Of a stretch of 64,000 nucleotides of DNA, positions 26,951-35,415 are shown piece after piece (positions within the stretch are counted from its first letter, which is position 1; each line of letters opens with the position of its first letter). Made by a program: the position numbers and the translations under genes. The notes below the pieces were generated by a model. That model made no database searches. It was given only the letters and a program-made list of their open reading frames with translations, and was not told the DNA's origin. Origin of the DNA: Neorhizobium galegae (lineage in GTDB: Bacteria; Pseudomonadota; Alphaproteobacteria; Rhizobiales; Rhizobiaceae); contig NZ_JAGIPG010000002.1 of NCBI RefSeq assembly GCF_017877055.1, positions 1,706,052-1,770,051 on the forward strand, in the 5' to 3' direction.

Positions 26951-27448
26951 TTAGCTGCGGTCCGCCTTGGCGATCGGCTCCTGATAGGTAAAGCCCATGT
27001 CCCAGGGGAAATAGATCCAGGTGTCCTGGCTGACTTCCGTGACAAAAGTGTCGATGGTCGGCACGCCGGAGGGTTTTGCATAGACGCAGGCGAAATGCGC
27101 CTTCGGCAGCATGGTGCGCACTTCCGATGCCGTCTTGCCGGTATCGGTCAGGTCGTCGATCACGAGCACGCCGGCGCCTTCGTCGGCCGTCAGTTCGGGA
27201 GTGATCCCCTTGAGCAGGTTCATCTCGCCCTGGTTGACGTAGTCGTGGTAGGAGGCGATGCAGACCGTCTCGATGAGGCGGATATTGAGTTCGCGCGAAA
27301 TGATCGCCGCCGGCACCAGGCCGCCGCGGGTGATGCAGACGATGGCGCGGAAATCCCGCTTGAGACCTGCAAGACGCCAGGCAAGCGCCCGGGCATCACG
27401 ATGGAATTGGTCCCAGGAAACGGGGAAGGCTTTTTCGGGAAGAGACAT
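26951..27448 (-). CDS. gpt: Xanthine phosphoribosyltransferase
   Basis: 165-residue purine-salvage enzyme converting xanthine or guanine plus PRPP to the nucleotide. The PRPP loop [18 protein letters not shown] is intact, with [17 protein letters not shown] upstream and DTWIYFPWD near the end, typical of E. coli-type Gpt. The frame opens at 27502, but [20 protein letters not shown] is the usual rhizobial N-terminus. Lies 78 bp downstream of the Usp gene on the same strand. Confidence 0.93.
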   Translation of the reverse strand: MSLPEKAFPVSWDQFHRDARALAWRLAGLKRDFRAIVCITRGGLVPAAIISRELNIRLIETVCIASYHDYVNQGEMNLLKGITPELTADEGAGVLVIDDLTDTGKTASEVRTMLPKAHFACVYAKPSGVPTIDTFVTEVSQDTWIYFPWDMGFTYQEPIAKADRS

Positions 27449-27526
27449 GAGGCTGGCCACCATTAGCGAAAGCATGTTGTTGGCTCTCGCTAATAGCGGC
27501 AATTCGCCCGGTGACGCAAGGATTTG

Positions 27527-28366
27527 TCAGCGGGAAAGCAAAGTCAGCGCCGTCATCGAATCGAGCAGGCTGCGGGTGACGCCGCCGAACAGCATTTCCC
27601 ACCAGCGCGAATGGCCATAGCCGCCCATCACCAAAAGATCCACGCTGCCTTCCGACAGGTGGTTCTCGATCGCCGCTGCCGCAGAGATGCCGCTCTTTCC
27701 CTGCGTCGACAGCGTCACGTTGATGCCGTGCCGGGCAAGGGTGGTCGCGATCTCGGCGCCCGCCATGTCCGGCGTCTGGCCGCCGCGGTCGCCCGGATCG
27801 ACGCAGAACACCTCGACGCTGTCGGCACCTTTGAGGAACGGCATCGAATCGAAGGTTGCCCGCGCCGCTTCCCGCGACCCGTTCCAGGCGATCATCACCC
27901 GCTTGATCGGCTGCGGCACTTTCATCGTATAGGGGACGAGCAGCATCGGCCGGCCGCTGTCGAACAGGAAAGTCTCCAGATCGGCGCGGTGATCGGCATG
28001 GGCTGGATCGCTCTGGCTGGCGACGATCAGGTCGACCGCATGGGCGGTATCCATCACCGAATGGGAACCGTAACCGGCCGACGACATGAAGCTGCGCCAT
28101 TCGATGGAAAGACCCTCGCGGGCCGATTGGGCCTTGAAGATCCGCTCGACCTCGGCGGTTTCCTTCTGCGCCGCATCCTGGAGGATCTGCACGGCGGCGG
28201 GGTCGGGAATTTCCATCGGCGCAATCAGCGGCACGGCGGCGAGCGTTTCGGCATGTACGCCGATCAGATGGGCGGAGAACCGTTCGGCGAGCGCTATGCC
28301 GAAATCAGTGATCTGCCTGGCGTTTTGAGGGGTGTCGAGAACGGCGAGAATGGTCTTGTAGGCCAT
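27527..28366 (-). CDS. Universal stress protein with two Usp domains, behind an FNR/FixK box
   Basis: 279 residues, tandem UspA domains (about 1-140 and 150-279). The second carries the ATP-binding motif GGYGHSRWWEMLFGGVTRSL; the first is degenerate there. GAGGAGATACAGCT precedes the ATG. A perfect TTGAT-N4-GTCAA box lies 71 bp upstream, pointing to induction at low oxygen, as seen for usp genes in other rhizobia. Exact role not known. Confidence 0.92.
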   Translation of the reverse strand: MAYKTILAVLDTPQNARQITDFGIALAERFSAHLIGVHAETLAAVPLIAPMEIPDPAAVQILQDAAQKETAEVERIFKAQSAREGLSIEWRSFMSSAGYGSHSVMDTAHAVDLIVASQSDPAHADHRADLETFLFDSGRPMLLVPYTMKVPQPIKRVMIAWNGSREAARATFDSMPFLKGADSVEVFCVDPGDRGGQTPDMAGAEIATTLARHGINVTLSTQGKSGISAAAAIENHLSEGSVDLLVMGGYGHSRWWEMLFGGVTRSLLDSMTALTLLSR

Positions 28367-28436
28367 AGCTGTATCTCCTCATCAACTGGTTCTGCGGAAT
28401 TGGGAACCAGTATCTGATAAATAGGTGTGTCGCGCC

Positions 28437-28450
28437 TTGATCCCGGTCAA
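28437..28450 (-). promoter_or_regulatory. FNR/FixK-type anaerobox upstream of the universal stress gene
   Basis: TTGATCCCGGTCAA matches the consensus TTGAY-N4-RTCAA at every defined position. It lies in the 124-bp gap between the Usp start and the end of the CinA-type gene, so only usp is positioned for control. A TATCAG hexamer (minus strand 28414-28419) would put the box roughly at the class II activator position. Confidence 0.75.
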
Positions 28451-28490
28451 GGAGTGGTCGTCGATAGAAGGAAAGGCAGGGTGCCGCGGG

Positions 28491-29276
28491 TCAGGCGTCG
28501 GCCGTCGGATTGGTGAGGATCTTGGCCCGGTCGATGCCGGCGATCATCTCCGCCACGGCTTGGGCGGCCGCGTCCAGGACCTGCGGGTCGCGGGCGCGCA
28601 CGACGATCTCGGTCGAGAACCGCTGCCCGTCATATTTCGGATAGGAGCCGATGCTGGTCTGTGGATGCGCCTTCTGCACGGCCGACAGCAGCGTGCCGAT
28701 ATCACCTTCGCCATAGGGGCAGGGCAGCGCCCGCGACAGCATTTTCGCGCCGGAGCGCAGCATCGGCAGCACGTTGTCGACCATCGCCTGGAAAACCTGC
28801 GGCACGCCGGCCATCACATAGACATTGCCGATGATGAAGCCCGGCGCGGTCGAGACGGGGTTCGGAATATGCCTGGAGCCCTCGGGCATGCGGGCCATGC
28901 GCTGGCGAGCTTCGGTGAATTCCATCTCCCGGCGCTTGTACATGTCGGCAAGCAGCCTCATCGCATCGGGATCATGGATGCAGGGCACGCCGAAGGCTTT
29001 CGAGATCGCGTCTGCGGTAATGTCGTCATGGGTCGGGCCGATGCCGCCGGAGGTGAAGACATAGTCGTAGCGGGAGCGGAGCGCATTCAGCGCCTCGACG
29101 ATCGCATCCTCCTCGTCGGCGACGATGCGCACCTCCTTGAGGTCGATGCCGGAAAGCGTCAAGAGATCGGCGAGATGGCCGATATTTTTGTCCTTGGTCC
29201 GGCCGGACAAAAGTTCGTCGCCGATGGCGAGCATGGCGGCGGTGACGATCAAAGGTGGTTGCGACGCTTCAGACAT
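28491..29276 (-). CDS. CinA N-terminal-type molybdopterin-binding domain protein
   Basis: 261 residues, a stand-alone MoCF/CinA-N domain protein (competence/damage-inducible A family), lacking the NMN-deamidase CinA-C domain. Visible blocks: MLAIGDELLSGRTKDKN, VFTSGGIGPTHDDITADAIS and YVMAGVPQVFQAM. Probable nucleotide pyrophosphatase activity is inferred from the family only. GGAGGAATATCC precedes the ATG. Confidence 0.88.
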   Translation of the reverse strand: MSEASQPPLIVTAAMLAIGDELLSGRTKDKNIGHLADLLTLSGIDLKEVRIVADEEDAIVEALNALRSRYDYVFTSGGIGPTHDDITADAISKAFGVPCIHDPDAMRLLADMYKRREMEFTEARQRMARMPEGSRHIPNPVSTAPGFIIGNVYVMAGVPQVFQAMVDNVLPMLRSGAKMLSRALPCPYGEGDIGTLLSAVQKAHPQTSIGSYPKYDGQRFSTEIVVRARDPQVLDAAAQAVAEMIAGIDRAKILTNPTADA

Positions 29277-29524
29277 GGATATTCCTCCGTAAGTGCCACA
29301 CTCCTAAGCCCAATTTTTTCAGGGCAGAAGCAATTTTGTCGTGGGGGATGCAGAAACCGCGTCTGTTACGAATTTATGATCCGCAAGCGAAATGTCGTCT
29401 CCAGATGCTGAACAGTGCGTAGCCCCGGCGCGGGCTGTCGTTCCCGCGTAAAGCCGTTACATGTGAGTTCGGTTCTGGCCGCAGACGGCCTTGTTCATAC
29501 ATCAGACACTGAATGGAGAAGATC

Positions 29525-30124
29525 ATGGCAAAGGTTCTCGTGCTTTATTATTCCGCTTACGGCCACATCGAGAAGATGGCCTATGCCGTTGCGGAAGGCG
29601 CGAAGTCGGCAGGCGCCGACGTGACGGTCAAGCGCGTTCCGGAACTGGTTCCGGAAGAGGTCGCCAAGGCCTCTTATTACAAGATGGACCAGCAGGCTCC
29701 GGTCGCGACTGTCGAGGAACTGACCGAATACGACGCGATCATCGTCGGCGCCGGCACCCGCTTCGGCACGGTCGCCTCGCAGATGCGCAACTTCTGGGAC
29801 CAGACCGGCGGCCTCTGGGCGCAGGGCAAGCTGGTCGGCAAGCTCGGCTCGATGTTCACCTCGTCGGCCACCCAGCACGGCGGCCAGGAATCGACCATTT
29901 TGGGCTTCATCCCGACCTTCCTGCACCAGGGCATGGCGGTCGTCGGCCTGCCCTACGCCTTCGCAGGCCAGATGGGCACCGAGGAAGTCAAGGGCGGTTC
30001 GCCCTACGGCGCCAGCACGATCACCAACGGTGACGGTTCGCGCCAGCCTTCCGAGATCGAACTCGAAGGCGCAAAATACCAGGGCGCCCACGTCGCCAAG
30101 CTGGCCGCCAAGCTTGCTGCCTGA
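29525..30124 (+). CDS. wrbA: NAD(P)H:quinone oxidoreductase, WrbA family
   Basis: 199-residue flavodoxin-like FMN enzyme reducing quinones by two electrons, protecting against oxidative stress. N-terminal FMN loop [14 protein letters not shown], middle [20 protein letters not shown] and [15 protein letters not shown] are diagnostic. Start at 29525 has GGAG 7 nt upstream; a frame-matched codon at 29513 lacks support. Ends at a strong bidirectional terminator. Confidence 0.95.
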   Translation: MAKVLVLYYSAYGHIEKMAYAVAEGAKSAGADVTVKRVPELVPEEVAKASYYKMDQQAPVATVEELTEYDAIIVGAGTRFGTVASQMRNFWDQTGGLWAQGKLVGKLGSMFTSSATQHGGQESTILGFIPTFLHQGMAVVGLPYAFAGQMGTEEVKGGSPYGASTITNGDGSRQPSEIELEGAKYQGAHVAKLAAKLAA

Positions 30125-30145
30125 TTGAATTGAGATGAATGAAGG

Positions 30146-30178
30146 AAAGGGCGCGGCGAGTATCGCCGCGCCCTTTTT
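30146..30178. terminator. Bidirectional terminator between wrbA and the SDR gene
   Basis: AAAGGGCGCGGCGA (30146-30159) pairs perfectly over 14 bp with 30163-30176, loop GTA, with T-rich sequence on the plus side and A-rich on the other. It serves both convergent genes. Confidence 0.92.
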
Positions 30179-30180
30179 CG

Positions 30181-30933
30181 TCATGCGAGGTAGCCGCCGT
30201 CGATGGTGAGCGCCGAGCCGGTGATGAAGCTCGATTCGGGGCCGGCGAGATAGGTGACCAGGCTCGCGACCTCATAATCCTCGCCCACGCGGCCGATCGC
30301 CATCAGCGGTTTGGTGAGGGCACGGCTTTCCTCGCTGGAATTCATGTCGGTTGCCGTCGGCCCCGGCTGGATTGCGTTGACGGTGATGCCGCGGGGGCCA
30401 AGATCGCGGGCGAGGCCGCGCGTCATCGAGGCGATCGCGCCCTTGGTCATGCTGTAGACCGAAGAGCCGGGAAAGCCGCTCCGCTCCGCGGCCACGCTGC
30501 CGGTGGTGATGATGCGGCCGCCCGGCTGCATATGCGGCAGGGCCGCCTGGATCGCCACGAACGCCGCGCGGACATTGACGTCGAACATCCGGTCGAACGT
30601 GGCAAGATCGTAGTCGTCGACCAGGCCGCGCACGAGAATGCCGGCATTGTTGACCAGGATGTCGAGCCTGCCGAAGGCGCTCGCCGTTTCTGCAACCGCC
30701 GCTCTGACCGCGTCGGCATCGGCACTGTCGGCCTGGATCGCCAGCACCCTGCCGCCGGCCGACTCGATTTCGGCCGCAAGCTTTGCTGCCTGTTCCCCGG
30801 AAGCGGAATAGGTGAAGGCGACTGCCGCGCCGTCGTTCGAGAGGCGGCGGACGATTGCAGCACCGATGCCGCGCGAACCGCCGGTGACGAGCGCGACCTT
30901 GCCGGCGAGAGAGGACGAGAGAGAAGATGGCAT
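30181..30933 (-). CDS. Short-chain dehydrogenase/reductase
   Basis: 250-residue classical SDR. Cofactor motif VTGGSRGIGAAI, NNAGI, catalytic serine in TTGSVAAERS and YSMTKGA (Tyr-x3-Lys). An Arg/Ser pattern after the second strand suggests NADP(H). Start at 30933 has AAGGA 7 nt upstream; the frame opens at 30978. Lies 72 bp downstream of a TetR gene on the same strand, probably its target. Substrate unknown. Confidence 0.92.
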   Translation of the reverse strand: MPSSLSSSLAGKVALVTGGSRGIGAAIVRRLSNDGAAVAFTYSASGEQAAKLAAEIESAGGRVLAIQADSADADAVRAAVAETASAFGRLDILVNNAGILVRGLVDDYDLATFDRMFDVNVRAAFVAIQAALPHMQPGGRIITTGSVAAERSGFPGSSVYSMTKGAIASMTRGLARDLGPRGITVNAIQPGPTATDMNSSEESRALTKPLMAIGRVGEDYEVASLVTYLAGPESSFITGSALTIDGGYLA

Positions 30934-31005
30934 GGAAATTTCCTTCTTTATTGGATCAATCAGTCTAGAATTTGGCATGCGAAAACGATGCGAGAGACAT
31001 GTCCT

Positions 31006-31584
31006 TCAGCGAAGGCTTCGAAGTGCGGTCCGGGCTATGCCCTGGAGGACCTGGGATGAAGCTCCGGCACGGGCGGCAACCTTGATGCCGGTGAGCGTTG
31101 CGAGGATGAATTGTGCGGCTTCGGCGGGGACGAGGTCCGCTGAAGCCTCGCCGGTGCTGGCCGCTTCGGAAATGCGCGTCTCGAGGGCCGACAGCAGGGC
31201 GCGGCCGGAAATCTCCGTCACCAGCGTCACTTCGCGTTCCGAATGGCCGAATTCGCAGATGGCACTGATGCCGAGGCAGGCGGGGGCGGGGCTGGCGAGC
31301 GCGGTTTGAATCATATTCTCCAGAAGCGCCTCCACCCCTTTGATCGGAGAGGCTTTTCCGTTGAGAACGGAGATCTGGGAGGCGACGCTTTCGGTGACGT
31401 AGCCCTGCAGGGCTTCCAGGTAGAGTGTCCACTTGTCGCCGAACGTGTCGTACATGCTCTGGCGGCTGATCCCCATCGCCTTCAGGAGCACCTCCGTGGA
31501 CGTGCCTTCGAAGCCGTGATCGGAGAAAACCCCGATCGCCTGCTTCAATACCGTTTCCCGCTCGAATTCTTTTTGCCGTGCCAT
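31006..31584 (-). CDS. TetR-family transcriptional regulator
   Basis: 192 residues. N-terminal helix-turn-helix: VLKQAIGVFSDHGFEGTSTE then LLKAMGISRQSMYDTFGDKW. The C-terminal ligand domain is generic. The ATG at 31584 is needed for the first helix, yet a TTGACA-17-TATTTC promoter predicts transcription starting at or within a base or two of it, so the mRNA may be leaderless. Probably autoregulated and controlling the downstream SDR. Confidence 0.92.
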   Translation of the reverse strand: MARQKEFERETVLKQAIGVFSDHGFEGTSTEVLLKAMGISRQSMYDTFGDKWTLYLEALQGYVTESVASQISVLNGKASPIKGVEALLENMIQTALASPAPACLGISAICEFGHSEREVTLVTEISGRALLSALETRISEAASTGEASADLVPAEAAQFILATLTGIKVAARAGASSQVLQGIARTALRSLR

Positions 31585-31590
31585 GAACAG

Positions 31591-31619
31591 GAAATAGGAA
31601 TTCCAGACTGATCTGTCAA
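31591..31619 (-). promoter_or_regulatory. Promoter with overlapping operator for the TetR-SDR operon
   Basis: Minus strand: -35 TTGACA (31614-31619), 17-bp spacer, -10 TATTTC (31591-31596). The spacer contains CAGACTGATCTG (31604-31615), an imperfect palindrome suited to TetR dimer binding. Confidence 0.6.
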
Positions 31620-31780
31620 GAATTTATGCTGCATATTCCTCGACCACCGATGCGACCGTGAATGAGACGGCGCTGGCCCTCCGCTCATCCGGCAGCCCCG
31701 CTTTTTTCACGGCCGGCGAACCGCTTCCGCAATTTGGGTGCTTGACGAGGTCGCGCAAGTTCAAGAAACAGGACGCCCAT

Positions 31781-31866
31781 GCGGACGTGGCGAAACTGGT
31801 AGACGCAAGAGACTTAAAATCTCTCGGCCTTTGGTCATGCGGGTTCGATCCCCGCCGTCCGCACCA
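31781..31866 (+). tRNA. tRNA-Leu (UAA anticodon)
   Basis: 86-nt class II tRNA. Acceptor stem GCGGACG / CGTCCGC, anticodon stem AGAGA/TCTCT with loop CTTAAAA giving UAA, a variable arm CGGCCTTTGGTCATG, T-loop GGTTCGATCCC, and encoded A-CCA at the 3' end. All elements were aligned by eye. Confidence 0.95.
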
Positions 31867-31933
31867 GGCCTGACCTTGCCTGCAACCGTTTTCGATGAAA
31901 ACCGTTGGATATCCACTTCGATGGAGGCGTGTT

Positions 31934-32581
31934 TTGGGCTTTACCTTTGCGATCGGCGATATCCACGGCTGCCTGGCGCAGTTGAAGGAACTGCTCAGGC
32001 AGGTGGAGGATCACGCGCCCTCCGGACATGTGGTGTTCATCGGCGACTATATCGATCGCGGTCCGAAGAGCCGGGGCGTGCTCGACCTCGTCATGGCGGG
32101 GCCGAAGAAGGAAGGGTGGCGGTGGACAGCGCTCAAGGGCAACCATGAGGATATGATGGTCCGCTCGCACCAGAACAGCGGTCACGACGAGATCATGTGG
32201 CTCGACAATGGCGGCCGCGAGACGATGGTTTCCTTCGACGGCTACGTGCCGCCGCAGGTGCTGTCATGGTGCGCGCATCGCCCGCTGATCCATGTCGACG
32301 AGCACCGCATTTTCGTACATGCCGGCGTCGACGAGACGTTGCCGCTGGACGAGCAGCGGGAACGCGACCTGATCTGGAAGCGGTTTGCCGGCGACGAGGG
32401 TGGCGAATTCTGGGGCCGGCATCTCTGCCACGGCCACACGCCGCTTCCCGGCAATCCGCAGACGATCGGCCACCGCACCAATATCGACAGCGGCTGCGTC
32501 TTCGGAGGCGAGCTGACCTGTGCCGTCTTCGACGACGACGAGCCGGGCGGGCCGGTCGAATTCCTCAAAGTGCCTTCTTAG
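31934..32581 (+). CDS. Metallophosphoesterase, serine/threonine phosphatase-like
   Basis: About 215 residues with the PPP-type phosphoesterase motifs GDIHGC, GDYIDRGPKSRG, LKGNHEDM and HGHTPLP, binding two metals. The best ribosome site (TGGAGGCG) lies 5 nt before a TTG at 31934, giving MGFTFAIGDIHGCLAQLKEL; the ATG at 31895 has none. A rare start codon is therefore inferred. The stop shares bases with the convergent trkH stop. Substrate (phosphoprotein or diadenosine nucleotide) cannot be told. Confidence 0.9.
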   Translation: MGFTFAIGDIHGCLAQLKELLRQVEDHAPSGHVVFIGDYIDRGPKSRGVLDLVMAGPKKEGWRWTALKGNHEDMMVRSHQNSGHDEIMWLDNGGRETMVSFDGYVPPQVLSWCAHRPLIHVDEHRIFVHAGVDETLPLDEQRERDLIWKRFAGDEGGEFWGRHLCHGHTPLPGNPQTIGHRTNIDSGCVFGGELTCAVFDDDEPGGPVEFLKVPS

Positions 32582-34032
32582 TGACGCCAGAAAACCGGCG
32601 TCAGCAGGACAAGCACGGTCAGGATCTCGAGACGCCCGAGCAGCATCATCAGCGACAGAAGATAGAGCGCAGGATCGGTGATCGTTGAAAAGTTGCCGAC
32701 CGGGCCGACGATCGGGCCGATGCCGGGGCCGACATTCGACAGCGCGGTGATGACCGAGGAGGTGGCGGTCAGGATGTCGTAGTCGAACAGCGTCATTCCG
32801 ATGCTGCCGACTACCCAGAGGAAAATATAGAGGCTGACGAACAGGAAGACCGCACGCTGCGTTTCGGCATCCACAGTCAGGCTGCCGTAACGCACGGGAT
32901 AGATGGCGTTCGGATAGACGAGTTTGTTGAGCCCCGCGCGGATGACGTTGACCATCACCACGAAACGATAGGCCTTGATGCCGCCGGCAGTCGAACCGGA
33001 GCAGCCGCCCATGAAAGTGGCGAAGAAGGCGACGAGCACCGCGAACGGCCCCCACAGCGTATAGTCGTCGCTCGCAAAGCCGCCGGTTGACAGGATCGAG
33101 GTCATGTTGAAGAACGAGTGTATCAGCGCGTCGTCGAGCTCGATGCCGTTCCTCAGGTGATGGTAGACCGCAACGCCGATCGAGATGACGCAGAGGTAAC
33201 CAAGGAAAACCAGGATCTGCGGATCGCGCAGCGTATCCAGCCGACCTCGCACGGCAAGCAGGATCAGCACTGAAAACGGCATGCTGCAGATCGCCAGGAA
33301 GATGGTGCCGACGACCAGAAGCCCGTTGTTGTCGAAATAGCCAAACGACATGTCGTGCGTCGAGAAACCGGCCGTCGCGATCGTCGACATCGCATGGTTC
33401 AGCGCATCGAAATGGTCCATGCCGGCAAGATCGTATGCGATGGTGCAGGCAAGCGTCAGCAGGACGTAGACGATCAGGAACGCCCGGGTGAAGCTCGCAA
33501 GGCGGGCGAACGGCTTGTCGTTGGTCTCCGACGATTCGAGCTTGAAGATCGAAGCACCGCCGACTTTCAGGAACGGGAGAACAAACAGACCCAAGCCGAC
33601 GATGCCGATGCCACCGAACCAGCAGAGAAGCGAGCGCCAGAGCAGGATGCCGGGCGGCATGTTGTCCAGCCCGACGATCACGGTCGAGCCGGTGGTGGTG
33701 ATGCCGGAAATCGATTCGAACAGCGCCTGTGCAAACGACAGTTCGTGTTCGGCAAGGAAGAGCGGAATGGCGCCGACCACGGAAAACATCGCCCAAAGGA
33801 CGTTAACCAGCAGGAAGCCGAGACGCTTGTTGAAGACCGGCGGGGGGCCATGGGTCGCGAGCGCCGCTGCCGCCGCAAGCCCGCCGACCATGAAGCCGGA
33901 CATCGCAAACACCTGCCAGTCGCGATGCCCGTAATAAAGGTCCACCATTGCCGGCAGGAACATCGCCAGCGACAGGTAGAGCGCGCAGAGCGCCGTCATG
34001 TAGATGACCGACCGAAGAAGATTGGCATTCAA
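32578..34032 (-). CDS. trkH: Trk-type potassium uptake transmembrane protein
   Basis: 484-residue channel-like membrane protein importing potassium. Four pore-loop regions are visible, e.g. SGITTTGSTVI, MSTIATAGFSTH, TSILSTGGFASDD and SSVITALSNVGPGIG, each with the selectivity Gly, and GGCSGSTAGGIKAYR, strongly conserved in TrkH. About 10-12 helices. Its TrkA gating partner is not in the window. Convergent with the phosphatase, divergent from ilvA. Confidence 0.95.
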   Translation of the reverse strand: MNANLLRSVIYMTALCALYLSLAMFLPAMVDLYYGHRDWQVFAMSGFMVGGLAAAAALATHGPPPVFNKRLGFLLVNVLWAMFSVVGAIPLFLAEHELSFAQALFESISGITTTGSTVIVGLDNMPPGILLWRSLLCWFGGIGIVGLGLFVLPFLKVGGASIFKLESSETNDKPFARLASFTRAFLIVYVLLTLACTIAYDLAGMDHFDALNHAMSTIATAGFSTHDMSFGYFDNNGLLVVGTIFLAICSMPFSVLILLAVRGRLDTLRDPQILVFLGYLCVISIGVAVYHHLRNGIELDDALIHSFFNMTSILSTGGFASDDYTLWGPFAVLVAFFATFMGGCSGSTAGGIKAYRFVVMVNVIRAGLNKLVYPNAIYPVRYGSLTVDAETQRAVFLFVSLYIFLWVVGSIGMTLFDYDILTATSSVITALSNVGPGIGPIVGPVGNFSTITDPALYLLSLMMLLGRLEILTVLVLLTPVFWRH

Positions 34033-34125
34033 AAAATGGTTGTCCCGAAGTTCGCGGCAACTGAAAGAAGCTTTGTCTCAGCCGTAAGCCTATGGCATAG
34101 CGGGAACATTCTTGAAATTCAATGG

Positions 34126-35415
34126 ATGGCCGATGTGACCGAGGCAGACGTGACCAAGGCGGGCGTGACCAAAGCGGGCGTGGATGAAGCCAGGGTGGCG
34201 ATGCGGGAAATTTTCCCGGAGACGCCGCTGCAGATGAACGAGCACCTCAGCCGCCGTTATGGCGCCGAAATCTGGCTGAAGCGCGAGGATCTGTCGCCGG
34301 TCCGCTCCTACAAGATTCGCGGCGCCTTCAACTTCCTGCGCAAGGCGATCGCTTCGGGCGCCAACGGCAAGACGTTCGTCTGCGCCTCGGCCGGCAATCA
34401 TGCCCAGGGTTTTGCCTTCGTTTGCCGTCATTTCGAAGTGCCGGGCGTGGTCTTCATGCCGGTGACGACACCGCAGCAGAAGATTGACAAGACCCGCATG
34501 TTCGGCGGCCCGTTCATCACCATCAGGCTGATCGGCGATATTTTCGACCAGTGCTACGCGGCGGCCCGTACCCATGTGGAAGAGACCGGCGGCGTCATGG
34601 TGCCGCCCTTCGATGATGCCGACATCATCGAGGGACAGGCGACCGTTGCGGCCGAACTGGTCGAGCAACTGCCCGAAGGCGTGACGCCCGATCTCGTCAT
34701 CCTGCCGGTCGGCGGCGGCGGGCTTTCGTCGGGTACGACCGGTTACCTGAAGGATATCGTCAAGCGGGAAGATTTTCTCTTCACCGAGCCGGAGGGGGCG
34801 CCGAGCCTGAAGAAGAGCCTGGAGGCCGGCGAGCCGATCACGCTCGCCAAGCTCGACAATTTCGTCGACGGGGCGGCCGTGGCGCGGATCGGCGACCTGA
34901 ATTTCGAAGCTTTGAAGGGGTTTTCGCCGGATCAGGTTTTGCTGGTGCCGGAAAATGCCATCTGCGTGACGATCACCGAGATGCTCAACGTCGAGGGTGT
35001 CGTGCTGGAGCCGGCGGGCGCCCTATCGATCACGGCGCTGGAGATGCTCGGACGCGAAAAACTGGCCGGCAAGACGGTTGTCTGCGTCGTCTCGGGCGGC
35101 AATTTCGATTTCGAGCGCCTGCCCGACGTCAAGGAACGCGCCATGCGCTATTCCGGCCTCAAGAAATACTTCGTGCTGCGGCTTGCGCAGCGCCCTGGCG
35201 CATTGCGCGATTTCCTCAATCTCCTCGGGCCGGAAGACGATATCGCCCGCTTCGAATACCTCAAGAAATCGGCCCGCAATTTCGGCTCGATCCTGATCGG
35301 CATCGAAACCGCACGGCCGGAGAATTTCGCCGGCCTGCTCGAACGCTTCGATGCCGCAGGCATGGGTTATCAGGACATTACCGAGAACGAGATCCTGGCG
35401 AACCTCGTCATCTGA
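34126..35415 (+). CDS. ilvA: Threonine ammonia-lyase
   Basis: PLP enzyme making 2-oxobutanoate from threonine for isoleucine synthesis. 429 residues: PLP lysine in VRSYKIRGAFN (Lys63), CASAGNHAQGFAF, PLP-phosphate loop PVGGGGLSSG, and a C-terminal ACT-like regulatory region (about 340-429) with KKYFVLRLAQRPGALRDF. The start is MADVTEADVT, weak ribosome site; the first 25 residues contain a fourfold 5-residue repeat (VTEAD, VTKAG, VTKAG, VDEAR) encoded by 15-bp tandem repeats, absent from the conserved family core. The long open frame upstream is antisense to trkH. Confidence 0.95.
   Translation: MADVTEADVTKAGVTKAGVDEARVAMREIFPETPLQMNEHLSRRYGAEIWLKREDLSPVRSYKIRGAFNFLRKAIASGANGKTFVCASAGNHAQGFAFVCRHFEVPGVVFMPVTTPQQKIDKTRMFGGPFITIRLIGDIFDQCYAAARTHVEETGGVMVPPFDDADIIEGQATVAAELVEQLPEGVTPDLVILPVGGGGLSSGTTGYLKDIVKREDFLFTEPEGAPSLKKSLEAGEPITLAKLDNFVDGAAVARIGDLNFEALKGFSPDQVLLVPENAICVTITEMLNVEGVVLEPAGALSITALEMLGREKLAGKTVVCVVSGGNFDFERLPDVKERAMRYSGLKKYFVLRLAQRPGALRDFLNLLGPEDDIARFEYLKKSARNFGSILIGIETARPENFAGLLERFDAAGMGYQDITENEILANLVI
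34135..34194 (+). repeat. 15-bp tandem repeats at the 5' end of ilvA
   Basis: Four units at 34135, 34150, 34165 and 34180, the middle two differing at one base (GTGACCAAGGCGGGC / GTGACCAAAGCGGGC). In frame, each adds five residues. Confidence 0.8.

Noticed and set aside
33355..34125. Long N-terminal extension of ilvA
   Set aside because: The open frame upstream of 34126 is antisense to trkH and encodes a low-complexity charged sequence.
34135..34194. CRISPR-like repeat
   Set aside because: The 15-bp units are contiguous, in frame within ilvA and have no spacers; no CRISPR array or cas gene anywhere in the window.
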